From Terrimonas_B sp041743125 (GTDB lineage: Bacteria > Bacteroidota > Bacteroidia > Chitinophagales > Chitinophagaceae), in NCBI GenBank assembly GCA_041743125.1, contig JBGTNK010000293.1, forward strand, positions 1 through 64,000: a stretch of DNA of 64,000 nucleotides, written 5' to 3'. Numbering within the stretch: position 1 is the stretch's first letter; every line of letters starts with the position of its first letter. A program made the translations under genes and the position numbers. The notes under the pieces were generated by a model. The model ran no database searches and was not told the origin of the DNA. It saw nothing but the letters and a program-made list of their open reading frames with translations. This document shows, in pieces, positions 1-7,881 of the stretch.

Positions 1-1
1 T

Positions 2-358
2 ACAATTGTTGTATTGAATGACCGGATCATTGGCAAACCAAAATCCCGGCTACATGCTATGGAAATTTTACGTGATCTTTCGGGAGTTAAACATTCAGTG
101 ATCACCGGCGTCATCCTTCGTAAAGAAGATAAAGAAATTGCATTTGCTGAACGAACCGATGTTTATTTCCATGACCTGTCCGCAGCCCAGATCGAATTTT
201 ATATTGATAAATATAAACCCTTTGACAAAGCAGGGGCTTATGCCATTCAAGAATGGATCGGGGTAGTGGGTATTAAAGCCGTCCATGGTGATTTCTATAA
301 TGTGATGGGATTACCCGTTAGCCGGGTTGTAAAGGAACTGCAAATAATAGCGGATTGA
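2..358 (+). CDS. maf: Maf-family nucleotide pyrophosphatase, 5' end missing
   Basis: This is the C-terminal part of a Maf/Ham1-like protein; the reading frame is open to the window edge, so the true start lies upstream. The visible part reads TIVVLNDRIIGKP, followed by the FDKAGAYAIQEW block (about 75 residues after the NDR segment) and GLPVSR near the end, all family hallmarks. Maf proteins hydrolyse non-canonical or excess nucleoside triphosphates (dTTP, UTP and modified forms) to monophosphates in the cytoplasm; older work links them to septum inhibition. The N-terminal substrate-binding SxxR-type motif is outside the window, so the substrate subclass cannot be read. DUF2851 follows after 86 bases on the same strand. 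Confidence 0.9.
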   Translation, partial: TIVVLNDRIIGKPKSRLHAMEILRDLSGVKHSVITGVILRKEDKEIAFAERTDVYFHDLSAAQIEFYIDKYKPFDKAGAYAIQEWIGVVGIKAVHGDFYNVMGLPVSRVVKELQIIAD

Positions 359-444
359 AATACCCGATACTCATGGGCTGGTCATTAAGTTGCCTGCCCT
401 ATAAAGTAATAATTAATGATATTCGTTAAGTCAAATTCTTAAAA

Positions 445-1698
445 ATGACCGAACGGTTATTACAATTCATCTGGCAATTTCAGTATTTTAACAAAGGCCA
501 TCTCCTTACATCCGGGGGACAAACAATACAAGTGATTTTTCCCGGCCAGCCTAATTACAACCAGGGTCCTGATTTCTTAAATGCTAAAATCATAATCGGA
601 AAAACTACATGGGCAGGCACCATTGAAATACACAATAAAACTTCAGACTGGTACAAACATAAACACCAGCATGATAAAAATTATAGCAACGTAATTCTGC
701 ATGTGGTTTGGGAGGATGATGGGAACCAGGAACCTGTTCCTGTTTTCGAACTTTCATCGCGGGTGTCAAAAATTTTGTTGCAGAAATATACTGATCTGAT
801 GCAGTCAGAGGCCTTTATCCCCTGCGAAAATAGTATCCAGGTTGTTCCGGAAATTATCTGGCAAAGCTGGAAGACACGTTTGCTGGCGGAACGTTTGCTT
901 CGCAAATCTGGCATTGTAGAAGAATACCTTAAACAAAATAATTATCACTGGGAAGAAACATTTTGGTGGCTGCTGGCAAGAAATTTTGGGATGAAGGTAA
1001 ATGCGGATGCTTTTGAAGCGATGGCTCGCACTATACCTCTTCATGTTTTATCAAAACATAGAAGCCAAATCCACCAACTGGAGGCATTATTATTGGGCCA
1101 GGCCGGTCTGCTGAAGGAGGATTTTGAAAGCCACTATCCAAAGCTTTTAAAGAAGGAGTATAATTTCTTTCAGAATAAATATGACATGAAGCCTATTCAG
1201 CTACCTCTCTTTACTCTTCGGATGCGGCCTGAAAACTTTCCGGCTATTCGTCTTGCGGAACTGGCCATGTTAGTTCATGTTTCTGCGCATCTTTTTTCTA
1301 AAATAAAAGAAGCACAATCAACTTTGGAAATAAAAGAATTATTTAGAGTAACCGCAAATGATTACTGGCATTATCATTACCAGCTCGATGAATCAGCAAT
1401 CTTTAAAGAAAAAAAAACCGGGGTGTCAATGATTGACAATATTATTATTAATACGGTAGCTCCCATGCTATTCGCTTATGGTAGTTACCTTAAGGAAGAT
1501 AAATACCGGGATAAAGCGCTGCGATGCCTGGAAGAAGCAGGAGCTGAAAAGAACCTCATCACAAAAGGGTTTGTTCAATTAAAAGTTGAAAATAAAAATG
1601 CATGGGATTCCCAGGCTTTAATTGAATTGAAAAATGAATATTGTACAAAAAGAAGATGCCTTGATTGCAGCATAGGAAATAATATTCTTAAAACTTAA
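445..1698 (+). CDS. DUF2851 family protein
   Basis: A 417-residue soluble protein of the DUF2851 family, which is common in Bacteroidota and has no established function. The N-terminus (LLQFIWQFQYFN, then the PGQPNYNQGPDFLNAKI region and GTIEIHNKTSDWYKHKH) is the recognisable core. A late cluster of three cysteines, C-TKRR-C-LD-C-SIG, sits at the extreme C-terminus and recalls the spacing of small metal-binding loops, though no metal is proven. The ATG at 445 gives the family-typical N-terminus. It follows maf in the same direction and could be cotranscribed. OsmC ends 48 bases downstream on the other strand. No signal peptide or membrane segment is visible. Confidence 0.85.
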   Translation: MTERLLQFIWQFQYFNKGHLLTSGGQTIQVIFPGQPNYNQGPDFLNAKIIIGKTTWAGTIEIHNKTSDWYKHKHQHDKNYSNVILHVVWEDDGNQEPVPVFELSSRVSKILLQKYTDLMQSEAFIPCENSIQVVPEIIWQSWKTRLLAERLLRKSGIVEEYLKQNNYHWEETFWWLLARNFGMKVNADAFEAMARTIPLHVLSKHRSQIHQLEALLLGQAGLLKEDFESHYPKLLKKEYNFFQNKYDMKPIQLPLFTLRMRPENFPAIRLAELAMLVHVSAHLFSKIKEAQSTLEIKELFRVTANDYWHYHYQLDESAIFKEKKTGVSMIDNIIINTVAPMLFAYGSYLKEDKYRDKALRCLEEAGAEKNLITKGFVQLKVENKNAWDSQALIELKNEYCTKRRCLDCSIGNNILKT

Positions 1699-1746
1699 TA
1701 AGGGCGAAAAGTTCAGTGAAGAAAAAACGTAAGCAAAAATTTTAAA

Positions 1747-2160
1747 TCATTTCCATGCACCCCAATCCACGTTAACGTTTATATCCGGATGAATGCTCTT
1801 CATAACAGGGCAAGTATTAGCGGTATATTGCAATATTGTTTTTGTTTTTTCATCCAGTTCTTTCAAGCTGACAGGAATATGAAATGTTAATTTTATTTCA
1901 CTCACCCTTCTTGGATCAGCTTTCATAATTTTTAAAACATCAACTTTCAAATCGGGGAGATCAAAACCCATAGACCGGGCCTTAATGCCCATTACAGTAA
2001 GCATGCAGGTAGCAAGGCTGGTAGCCATGAGGTCTGTGGGTGAGAATCTGGCTCCCTTTCCGTTATTATCTACTGGTGCATCGGTTTCAAATTCTGAGGT
2101 ACTTTTCAGATGGGTACATATGGTTCTCAAATCGCCTTTATAAACAACTGTTGATGTCAT
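1747..2160 (-). CDS. OsmC family peroxiredoxin-like protein
   Basis: A 137-residue OsmC/Ohr superfamily protein. These reduce organic hydroperoxides in the cytoplasm with two reactive cysteines. Both are present: Cys52 in LATCMLTVMG and Cys117 in ANTCPVM, and the PTDLMATSLATC block is the usual helix-start motif. The length is normal for OsmC. The ATG at 2160 is preceded on the minus strand by TAAATTTA, one base off the phylum -7 consensus, about 15-25 bases upstream. It converges on DUF2851. Whether it is a true peroxidase or a general OsmC-like thiol protein cannot be told from sequence. Confidence 0.88.
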   Translation of the reverse strand: MTSTVVYKGDLRTICTHLKSTSEFETDAPVDNNGKGARFSPTDLMATSLATCMLTVMGIKARSMGFDLPDLKVDVLKIMKADPRRVSEIKLTFHIPVSLKELDEKTKTILQYTANTCPVMKSIHPDINVNVDWGAWK

Positions 2161-2357
2161 TTCAATTTTTGCCCTAAATTTACGTTATTACCGGGAGCCA
2201 TGACAGATACAGATATACGGTCAAATGTTTATTTTTTTTTGTCTGTGCGTTTATAAATTCCTGGAAAAATTTTCATATTAAATTAATTATAGGAGAGGAA
2301 GAATCTTTTATTATAGATTTAGGTTGATTTCTTTTTCTCTTTAAACCTTCTAGAACA

Positions 2358-3155
2358 GTGAAGAAACTTAGCCTGATTATCCTGATTATCTCAATAGCAA
2401 TGTCCTCATTAGCTCAGGATAAACGAGAAGAAAAAAGGGAAAAAAAGGAAGCTAAACGCCAAAAAATAAATGAAATGGTTCGCCAGGCAGAGGAGGGTGT
2501 ATTGATCTACCAAAAGCAAAGCATATTTGGCATACAATTGCGAACGAATGGATATGGAGCTTTTTATGAATTGGGTAAAATGAAAAGCAACCGGAAAACA
2601 AATATTTACCGTATTGACATTACAGAGATAAAAGATAACAAGGAAGAAAAATTATTGGGGGGCAGCTTTATATTTGGCAATCCCTATGTATATGGGAAAG
2701 TAAATAATTTTTATCCCGTCACTCTTGGGTTCGGTCAGCAGATCATTTTTGGGCAAAAAGGAAACAAAAATGGTGTGGCTGTTACCGGCCTTTATAATGC
2801 AGGAATTTCCATCGGTTTGCTTCGTCCTTACTACCTGAACGTAGATGATCCCGTTGAAGGTGAAAGGGCCATTAAGTACACGGGAGATGACACCACTCTA
2901 TTCCTGGACCAAAGTGCCATTATTTCTGGCGGAGGATTTGGAAAAGGTTGGAGCGAACTCAAAATAAAACCCGGTGCCTTCGGTAAGGTGGCTATGCGTT
3001 TTGATTTTGGAAGATATAATGAATCTGTACAGGCCTTGGAAATTGGTATGAGTGTGGAAGCCTATGCTTCAAAAATTCCAATTATGGCCTTGCAAAAAGA
3101 CAAAAGAATTTTTTTCCAGGGACATATTGCTTTCCTTTTCGGGCGCCGTAAGTAA
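2358..3155 (+). CDS. Secreted beta-barrel-like hypothetical protein
   Basis: A 265-residue exported protein of unknown function. It starts with GTG, directly before a good signal peptide (KKLSLIILIISIAMSSLAQ, cleavage likely after AQ). A very charged stretch rich in K, R and E follows (about residues 20-45), then alternating hydrophobic/polar segments with many G, Y and F, as in small outer-membrane barrels. It ends in IAFLFGRRK. No catalytic motif is seen. The predicted place is the periplasm or outer membrane. It stands alone between OsmC (minus strand) and lipA. An outer-membrane role is inferred from strand pattern only. Confidence 0.7.
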   Translation: MKKLSLIILIISIAMSSLAQDKREEKREKKEAKRQKINEMVRQAEEGVLIYQKQSIFGIQLRTNGYGAFYELGKMKSNRKTNIYRIDITEIKDNKEEKLLGGSFIFGNPYVYGKVNNFYPVTLGFGQQIIFGQKGNKNGVAVTGLYNAGISIGLLRPYYLNVDDPVEGERAIKYTGDDTTLFLDQSAIISGGGFGKGWSELKIKPGAFGKVAMRFDFGRYNESVQALEIGMSVEAYASKIPIMALQKDKRIFFQGHIAFLFGRRK

Positions 3156-3247
3156 ATTTCATTTATGATCTGGTACTTATTTTTTAAAATTAATCCCTGG
3201 TCATCGCTCCGGTTGTAAGCCATACTCAAAATCTTCAGGTTTCCACG

Positions 3248-3255
3248 TATTTTTG
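3248..3255 (+). promoter_or_regulatory. -7 promoter element of lipA
   Basis: TATTTTTG matches the Bacteroidota TAnnTTTG element exactly and ends four bases before the lipA ATG. Transcription would start at or next to the start codon, so the message may be leaderless. No convincing -33 TTG is seen at the usual spacing. Confidence 0.55.
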
Positions 3256-3259
3256 TATT

Positions 3260-4183
3260 ATGATTGAGCTTCCTGTTTTGGCCGGAGAAAATGAGCAACC
3301 AAAAAGAGTTAAAAAGCCGGATTGGTTGCGGGTGAAACTGCCTATTGGTGAAAGTTACAAGCACGTACGCAACCTGGTAGATACGCATAAACTTCATACA
3401 ATTTGTGAGAGTGGTAATTGTCCCAATATGGGCGAATGCTGGGGTGCAGGCACGGCTACCTTTATGATTTTAGGTAATGTTTGTACCAGGAGTTGTGGCT
3501 TTTGCGCAGTGGCCACCGGACGACCTGAACCACTAGATTGGGATGAACCTCAACGGGTAGCAGAAGCCATCCACCTGATGAAGGTAAAACATGCAGTTAT
3601 CACTTCTGTTGATCGCGACGAGTTAAAAGATGGTGGTTCCATTATCTGGCAAAATACAATCCGTGCGGTTAAAGCTCTTAATCAGGAAACTACATTGGAA
3701 ACCTTGATTCCGGATTTTAAAGGTAAAAGGGAAGATATAGAAAGAATAATTGTAGCAGCCCCTGAAGTTGTTTCACATAATATAGAAACAGTTGAACGGC
3801 TGACCAGGCAAGTGCGAATCCAGGCCAAATACTGGAGAAGTATGGAAGTCATCAGGATATTAAAAGAAGGAGGGCGAAGAACGAAAAGTGGTATCATGCT
3901 TGGCCTGGGTGAAAAAAAAGAAGAAGTAATTCAAACTATCCAGGATCTCAAAGACAATGGATGTGATGTGATTACAATAGGCCAATACTTGCAACCTACT
4001 CATCGGCATTTACCCGTACAGCGTTTTGTTCATCCCGATGAATTTTCTGAATACAGGGATATTGGCTATTCAATAGGGCTCGATTATGTTGAAAGCGGGC
4101 CGCTTGTCCGGTCATCCTATCATAGTGAACGCCATGTATTTGCAGGCTTGGGGAGGAAGGAATGGGAAATGCAAAAAAAATAG
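3260..4183 (+). CDS. lipA: Lipoyl synthase
   Basis: A radical-SAM enzyme that inserts two sulfurs into octanoyl groups on the E2 and H-protein lipoyl domains. Both iron-sulfur motifs are intact: the auxiliary cluster CX4CX5C at Cys49, Cys54 and Cys60 (CESGNCPNMGEC) and the radical-SAM CX3CX2C at Cys75, Cys79 and Cys82 (CTRSCGFC). The RSSYH motif near the C-terminus, which supplies the serine ligand, is also present. The 307-residue length is normal. The start at 3260 fits the -7 element just upstream. No lipB is adjacent; the PDH E1-alpha gene, whose complex needs lipoate, is 40 kb away. Confidence 0.97.
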   Translation: MIELPVLAGENEQPKRVKKPDWLRVKLPIGESYKHVRNLVDTHKLHTICESGNCPNMGECWGAGTATFMILGNVCTRSCGFCAVATGRPEPLDWDEPQRVAEAIHLMKVKHAVITSVDRDELKDGGSIIWQNTIRAVKALNQETTLETLIPDFKGKREDIERIIVAAPEVVSHNIETVERLTRQVRIQAKYWRSMEVIRILKEGGRRTKSGIMLGLGEKKEEVIQTIQDLKDNGCDVITIGQYLQPTHRHLPVQRFVHPDEFSEYRDIGYSIGLDYVESGPLVRSSYHSERHVFAGLGRKEWEMQKK

Positions 4184-4381
4184 AATTACAATTTATTTTA
4201 CCATTTATTAATTGCTGAAAAGTAAGCTTACCTCCAATTATATTATCTAACCTCCACCGAAAATACTCCCAGGGAATGACTTCAAGCAATTTATTGTTGC
4301 TAAATAAGGAAAAATTGTAGAAAATTTTCCCAATTTCAATGTTTGGCACAATTTTGACTATGAAAAGGAAAATTCAAACAT

Positions 4382-4552
4382 ATGAAAAAGCTTGCCTATC
4401 CAATTGCGCTTGTTTGTGTTTCTCTTGCATCGGTAGCATTATTTACAACGGTTACTGCAGTGACGTTGGCTTCTTATTCAAAAATTGAAAAAGCCAGTTC
4501 ATTGACTACTAAAGAACCGGTAGCAGTAAATATAGGAACAGCCAGGCGGTAG
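4382..4552 (+). CDS. 56-residue membrane or secreted peptide
   Basis: A short reading frame, ATG at 4382 to TAG at 4550-4552. It begins MKKLAYPIAL and continues with a hydrophobic stretch to about residue 31, followed by a polar tail rich in K, S and T ending GTARR. The N-terminus looks like a signal peptide or a single membrane anchor. Upstream, CAATTTTG (4349-4356) is one base off the TAnnTTTG element, and a strong terminator hairpin lies about 130 bases downstream, so the frame sits in a plausible one-gene unit. No family is recognised. An overlapping out-of-frame ATG at 4360 gives a cysteine-rich frame that looks less natural. Confidence 0.5.
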   Translation: MKKLAYPIALVCVSLASVALFTTVTAVTLASYSKIEKASSLTTKEPVAVNIGTARR

Positions 4553-4680
4553 TCGATTGAATGTGTCCCTGTGAATTTGAAGTTTTATAAGATTAGCGAT
4601 CATAACTAATATTAATAAACGCATATAATCCTTTAGGAAACTAACAGAGTCCAATTCTATAAAATATCTTAGAAAAAATA

Positions 4681-4707
4681 GCCCCCTGACATAAGTAGGG
4701 GGCTTTT
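4681..4707 (+). terminator. Rho-independent terminator
   Basis: A perfect GCCCCC/GGGGGC stem with an 11-base loop is followed by TTTT. It ends the unit holding the 56-residue peptide and lies between that unit and the convergent ndk. Confidence 0.8.
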
Positions 4708-4818
4708 CTATTTCTTATCCTCAGCAGGGACGTGGGGGAAGGGATCTAATTTCAGTTTAAAAGCTTGGAGTGGAAACCCGGTCCCAAATACCTGCCTCAT
4801 TACATAAAAAATTGACAC

Positions 4819-5235
4819 CTATACTCTTTCCAGTATAGAAAAAAAGAAATCTCCTTCTATTTTTGCATTTTCGTCGCTATCACTACCATGCACGGCATTT
4901 TCACCAATTGAAGTAGCGTATAATTTGCGAATAGTTCCTTCCTCAGCCTGAGCCGGATTTGTAGCACCAATAAGTGTTCGAAAGCTGCTTACCGCATTTT
5001 CCTTTTCAAGGATGGCGGCTGTTACCGGGCCACTGCTCATAAATGAAACCAATTCGTCATAAAATGGCCGTCCCTTATGTACAGCATAAAATTCTCCAGC
5101 CTTTTCACCACTCAGTTTGGTCACTTTTAAAGCCACTACTCGATACCCTTCTTTAATAAACCTGTCGATTATAACGCCGGCATGGCCATTTTTCATAGCA
5201 TCCGGCTTGATCATGGTGAAAGTTCTGTTACTCAT
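4819..5235 (-). CDS. ndk: Nucleoside diphosphate kinase
   Basis: The 138-residue Ndk transfers the gamma-phosphate between nucleoside triphosphates and diphosphates through a phosphohistidine. His116 in the NAVHGSDS motif is the active-site residue. The start MSNRTFTMIKPDAMKNG matches the family. The frame stays open 59 codons further upstream, but that part has no Ndk similarity, and an exact -7 element (5258-5265, minus strand) lies between it and the chosen ATG, giving a leader of about 20 bases. It is divergent from nrnA and converges on the small-peptide unit. Confidence 0.96.
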   Translation of the reverse strand: MSNRTFTMIKPDAMKNGHAGVIIDRFIKEGYRVVALKVTKLSGEKAGEFYAVHKGRPFYDELVSFMSSGPVTAAILEKENAVSSFRTLIGATNPAQAEEGTIRKLYATSIGENAVHGSDSDENAKIEGDFFFSILERV

Positions 5236-5257
5236 TATTATAAATGTTTTTGGGGCG

Positions 5258-5265
5258 CAAAGATA
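5258..5265 (-). promoter_or_regulatory. -7 promoter element of ndk
   Basis: On the minus strand this reads TATCTTTG, an exact TAnnTTTG match, 22 bases before the ndk ATG. It supports the short start. Confidence 0.6.
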
Positions 5266-5427
5266 GTGGGCTATCAGGTATCCGGGTATATTGAATCTGT
5301 TATATTCTAAAGTTGTTTCATTGTAAGTATTATTTACGACCATCCTGATTCCAACGAATGGAATTTGAGTCTTCCCCTTTACCAGTGTTACCGGTTTATT
5401 AGTAAGTGTCATGTAAACTCATTTCCC

Positions 5428-5435
5428 TACCTTCG
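5428..5435 (+). promoter_or_regulatory. -7-like element of nrnA
   Basis: TACCTTCG is one base off TAnnTTTG and lies 10 bases before the nrnA ATG at 5446, so the leader is very short. Confidence 0.4.
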
Positions 5436-5445
5436 CAACCGTTTT

Positions 5446-6453
5446 ATGAAACCTATTCAGGATATATTCCCGCAATTAGCTGAACCCAGAAAAATAGTAA
5501 TCACAATGCATCAAAAGCCTGATGCTGATGCCATGGGGTCTTCTTTGGGACTGGCACATTTTCTTAAACAATTAGGTCACTCGGTTACGGTCATTTCTCC
5601 AACCAATTGGGCTAAATGGTTAAATTGGATGCCCGGATGCAATGAAGTAATAGATTACGATGCCAATAAAGCAAAGGCAGATAAAATACTGGATGAAGCA
5701 CAATGGCTCTTTTGTCTTGATTTTAATATTTTCCATCGCACAAGAAACCTTACTGGTAAGCTGAAGGCTATCACCTGCATCAAAATATTGATCGATCACC
5801 ACCGGGAACCGGATACTCCTTCTTTTGACTATGGCATCAGCGATATGTCGAAGAGTTCTACTTGCGAAATGGTTTATGACCTGATAGTGGCCTCGGGTCA
5901 CCAGGCAAGGATCAATGAAGCAATAGGAGAGTGTATTTATGCCGGGGTAGTTTCTGATACCGGGTCATTCCGTTTTCCTTCAGCTGACTCGGGCGTTCAT
6001 ACTTTGGTAGCAGACCTGAAATCAAGGGGTCTTCAACATTCAAAAGTCCATGAAAATTTATTTGATAATTTTTTGGAAAACAAGCTGAGGTTTACAGGGC
6101 ATATATTACTGCATCGTATGGAAGTTTTGTATGAATATAATACTGTTTTAATAGCTATTCCAAAAAATGACCTGCTTAAATTCTATATTAAAACAGGTGA
6201 TACGGAGGGTCTTGTCAATTTTCCTCAAACGATCCAGGGCATTAAATTGGTAGGTTTGGTTATTGACCGTGATGAAGAGAGAAAATGGAGTTTTAGGAGT
6301 AAAGGAGATTTTGATTGTAATGCCTTTGCCCGGCAATATTTTGAAGGTGGTGGTCATTTTAATGCATCCGGTGGCAGAAGCAGCGACTCCCTGGAAATTA
6401 CGGTCCAAAAATTCAAAGCAGCAGTAAAGGAAAATAAATCCTTATTGCAATAA
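5446..6453 (+). CDS. nrnA: DHH/DHHA1 phosphoesterase, NrnA-like (nanoRNase / pAp phosphatase)
   Basis: A 335-residue cytoplasmic DHH-DHHA1 enzyme. NrnA homologues degrade 2-5-nt RNA and dephosphorylate pAp. Metal-binding motifs are HQKPDADAMGS (Asp26, Asp28), LDFN, the DHH triad at 117-119, and GVVSDTG. The C-terminal DHHA1 domain ends with the GGGHFNASGG substrate-binding motif. The frame could begin at 5365, but the first 27 codons are not family-like, and the -7-like element at 5428-5435 falls inside them, so ATG 5446 was chosen. Divergent from ndk. Which substrate dominates cannot be read from sequence. Confidence 0.9.
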   Translation: MKPIQDIFPQLAEPRKIVITMHQKPDADAMGSSLGLAHFLKQLGHSVTVISPTNWAKWLNWMPGCNEVIDYDANKAKADKILDEAQWLFCLDFNIFHRTRNLTGKLKAITCIKILIDHHREPDTPSFDYGISDMSKSSTCEMVYDLIVASGHQARINEAIGECIYAGVVSDTGSFRFPSADSGVHTLVADLKSRGLQHSKVHENLFDNFLENKLRFTGHILLHRMEVLYEYNTVLIAIPKNDLLKFYIKTGDTEGLVNFPQTIQGIKLVGLVIDRDEERKWSFRSKGDFDCNAFARQYFEGGGHFNASGGRSSDSLEITVQKFKAAVKENKSLLQ

Positions 6454-6582
6454 TGTAATATGACAAGGGATAAATTTTTAGCTAAGTAAGAAAAGATCAA
6501 TTATTTTACAACTAACCATAAACATAATCTGTTTGCCGAATAGCCTGACAGAACTCAATCAAAAAAAATACAATAAAATTTA

Positions 6583-7581
6583 ATGATGAAAAAGGTTAAT
6601 TATTCCGTTACGTTGTTAGCCATATTTGCAATGGCAGTTTCCTGCAATAATGTTAGCTATCAGAAAGCTAAAAGCGGTATGCTTTATAAAATCATCTCTT
6701 CAAACAACAAAGATTCATTGGTTAAAGAAGGAGAGTGGCTTAAACTTAATTTCACTCAAAAATTGAATGATTCTCTTTTGCAATCCAATTTTGGTAAAAT
6801 GCCAGTTTATGCCCAGGTTATGAGTAGTCCTAATAACTCATATAATCCTGCAGAGATTTTTCACCTGTTGAGAAAAGGTGACAGTGTGGTTACAGTGGTG
6901 ATTACCGATTCGCTTCTTAAAAAGGGTTTGATGCAGGAACTTCCTCCCTTTATGAAAAAAGGAGACAGGCTGATTACTACCTTTAAAATAACCGAGATTT
7001 TCAAGAATGATAGCTTATACCAGGCGGACGCAACTATTGAGGGAGAAAAAGACAGGCCAAGGCAAATGAAAGAGCAGGAAGAACAAATGGCTCAAATGGA
7101 AAAGGAAATGAAGGAACAAAAGGTAAAAGATGAATTGGAAATGGAAAAGTCAGGAGCAGCGGCGAAGGGAATACAGGAAATGGAAGCCTGGCTGAAAAGC
7201 AAAAACATTGATGCTAAAAAAACCGGGAAAGGAACCTTTGTAACTATTCAGCAACAAGGCACAGGTCCACAAGCTGCCGCTGGTAAATATGTTACTGTAA
7301 AATATGCAGGCCGGGTGCTGGCTACAGATAGTTTATTTCAATCTAATTCATTTACTTTCCAATTAGGTCAGGGAAAAGTGATCAGTGGATGGGATGAAGG
7401 ATTAGAAGCATTCAGAGAAGGGGGAAAAGGCACTTTATATATTCCAGGTTTCAGAGCATATGGAAAAAATCCACCACAGGGATCACCTTTCAAACCTTTT
7501 GAAGCATTGATATTTGACGTGGAGATGTTAAAAGTTTCTGATACCATGCCGGCTCAGGATCCATCACCCGTTCCTCAATAA
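6583..7581 (+). CDS. FKBP-type peptidyl-prolyl isomerase lipoprotein
   Basis: A 332-residue predicted lipoprotein. The signal peptide ends in a lipobox-like AMAVSC. The C-terminal domain (from about residue 235) is FKBP: VTVKYAGRV, FQLGQGKVISGWDEGLEAF and GTLYIPGFRAYG, which carry the ligand-pocket residues of the family. Before it lies a mixed N-terminal domain that looks like a weak, diverged FKBP repeat, and a charged K/E/M/Q-rich helix (residues about 145-185). The enzyme would catalyse prolyl cis-trans isomerisation of exported proteins in the periplasm. Two ATGs are adjacent (6583, 6586). Terminator hairpin 60 bases downstream. Confidence 0.9.
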   Translation: MMKKVNYSVTLLAIFAMAVSCNNVSYQKAKSGMLYKIISSNNKDSLVKEGEWLKLNFTQKLNDSLLQSNFGKMPVYAQVMSSPNNSYNPAEIFHLLRKGDSVVTVVITDSLLKKGLMQELPPFMKKGDRLITTFKITEIFKNDSLYQADATIEGEKDRPRQMKEQEEQMAQMEKEMKEQKVKDELEMEKSGAAAKGIQEMEAWLKSKNIDAKKTGKGTFVTIQQQGTGPQAAAGKYVTVKYAGRVLATDSLFQSNSFTFQLGQGKVISGWDEGLEAFREGGKGTLYIPGFRAYGKNPPQGSPFKPFEALIFDVEMLKVSDTMPAQDPSPVPQ

Positions 7582-7642
7582 AGAAATTCATTAACTCAAT
7601 GATGGTGATGATTGCCACATGAAAATATTATTGCACCTTTAC

Positions 7643-7671
7643 ACTGTCTCGCCAGGGCGAGACAGTTTTTT
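7643..7671 (+). terminator. Rho-independent terminator of the FKBP gene
   Basis: A 10-bp perfect stem, ACTGTCTCGC and GCGAGACAGT, with a 4-base loop, runs into a T tract. It lies 61 bases after the FKBP stop codon. Confidence 0.88.
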
Positions 7672-7830
7672 AACGGACATAGCAATGGCCCCCGTTTTTA
7701 GTCCAAAATCCAAATCATAACCCTTTGAAACCCGTCATCCTCGAATTTACCGTACTAAAATAGTGGTCCGGTTCCTTTGAATTACCCCAAGACAAACATT
7801 GAGGCCTGATTAAATGTCTTAGTGATAATA
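7672..7830 (+). other. ORF-less interval between two plus-strand terminators
   Basis: This interval of about 160 bases has no credible reading frame, yet it ends in its own plus-strand terminator after the FKBP unit has already been terminated. TTCCTTTG near 7774 is one base off the -7 consensus. It could encode a small RNA of roughly 70-80 nt, or the second hairpin could simply be a back-up terminator. Confidence 0.25.
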
Positions 7831-7857
7831 AGCATTCTCTTCAGAGAGTGCTTTTTT
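7831..7857 (+). terminator. Second plus-strand terminator before convergent folP
   Basis: A 10-bp stem AGCATTCTCT / AGAGAGTGCT (one G-U pair) with a 2-base loop, then TTTTTT. It faces the end of folP. Confidence 0.65.
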
Positions 7858-7881
7858 AATTGAACATGTTCAGGTTTTCTG

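Noticed and set aside
4342..4356. TTTGGCAC followed by TTGA, resembling a sigma-54 promoter, upstream of the 56-residue peptide
   Set aside because: The spacing between the two elements is one base short and the TTGC half is not matched; the normal -7-like element explains the site better.
4360..4488. Cysteine-rich 42-codon frame overlapping the 56-residue peptide
   Set aside because: The overlapping frame with a signal-like N-terminus is more natural; this one looks like its out-of-frame shadow.
5236..5412. 59-codon N-terminal extension of Ndk
   Set aside because: It has no Ndk similarity and contains an exact -7 promoter element; the short start is preferred.
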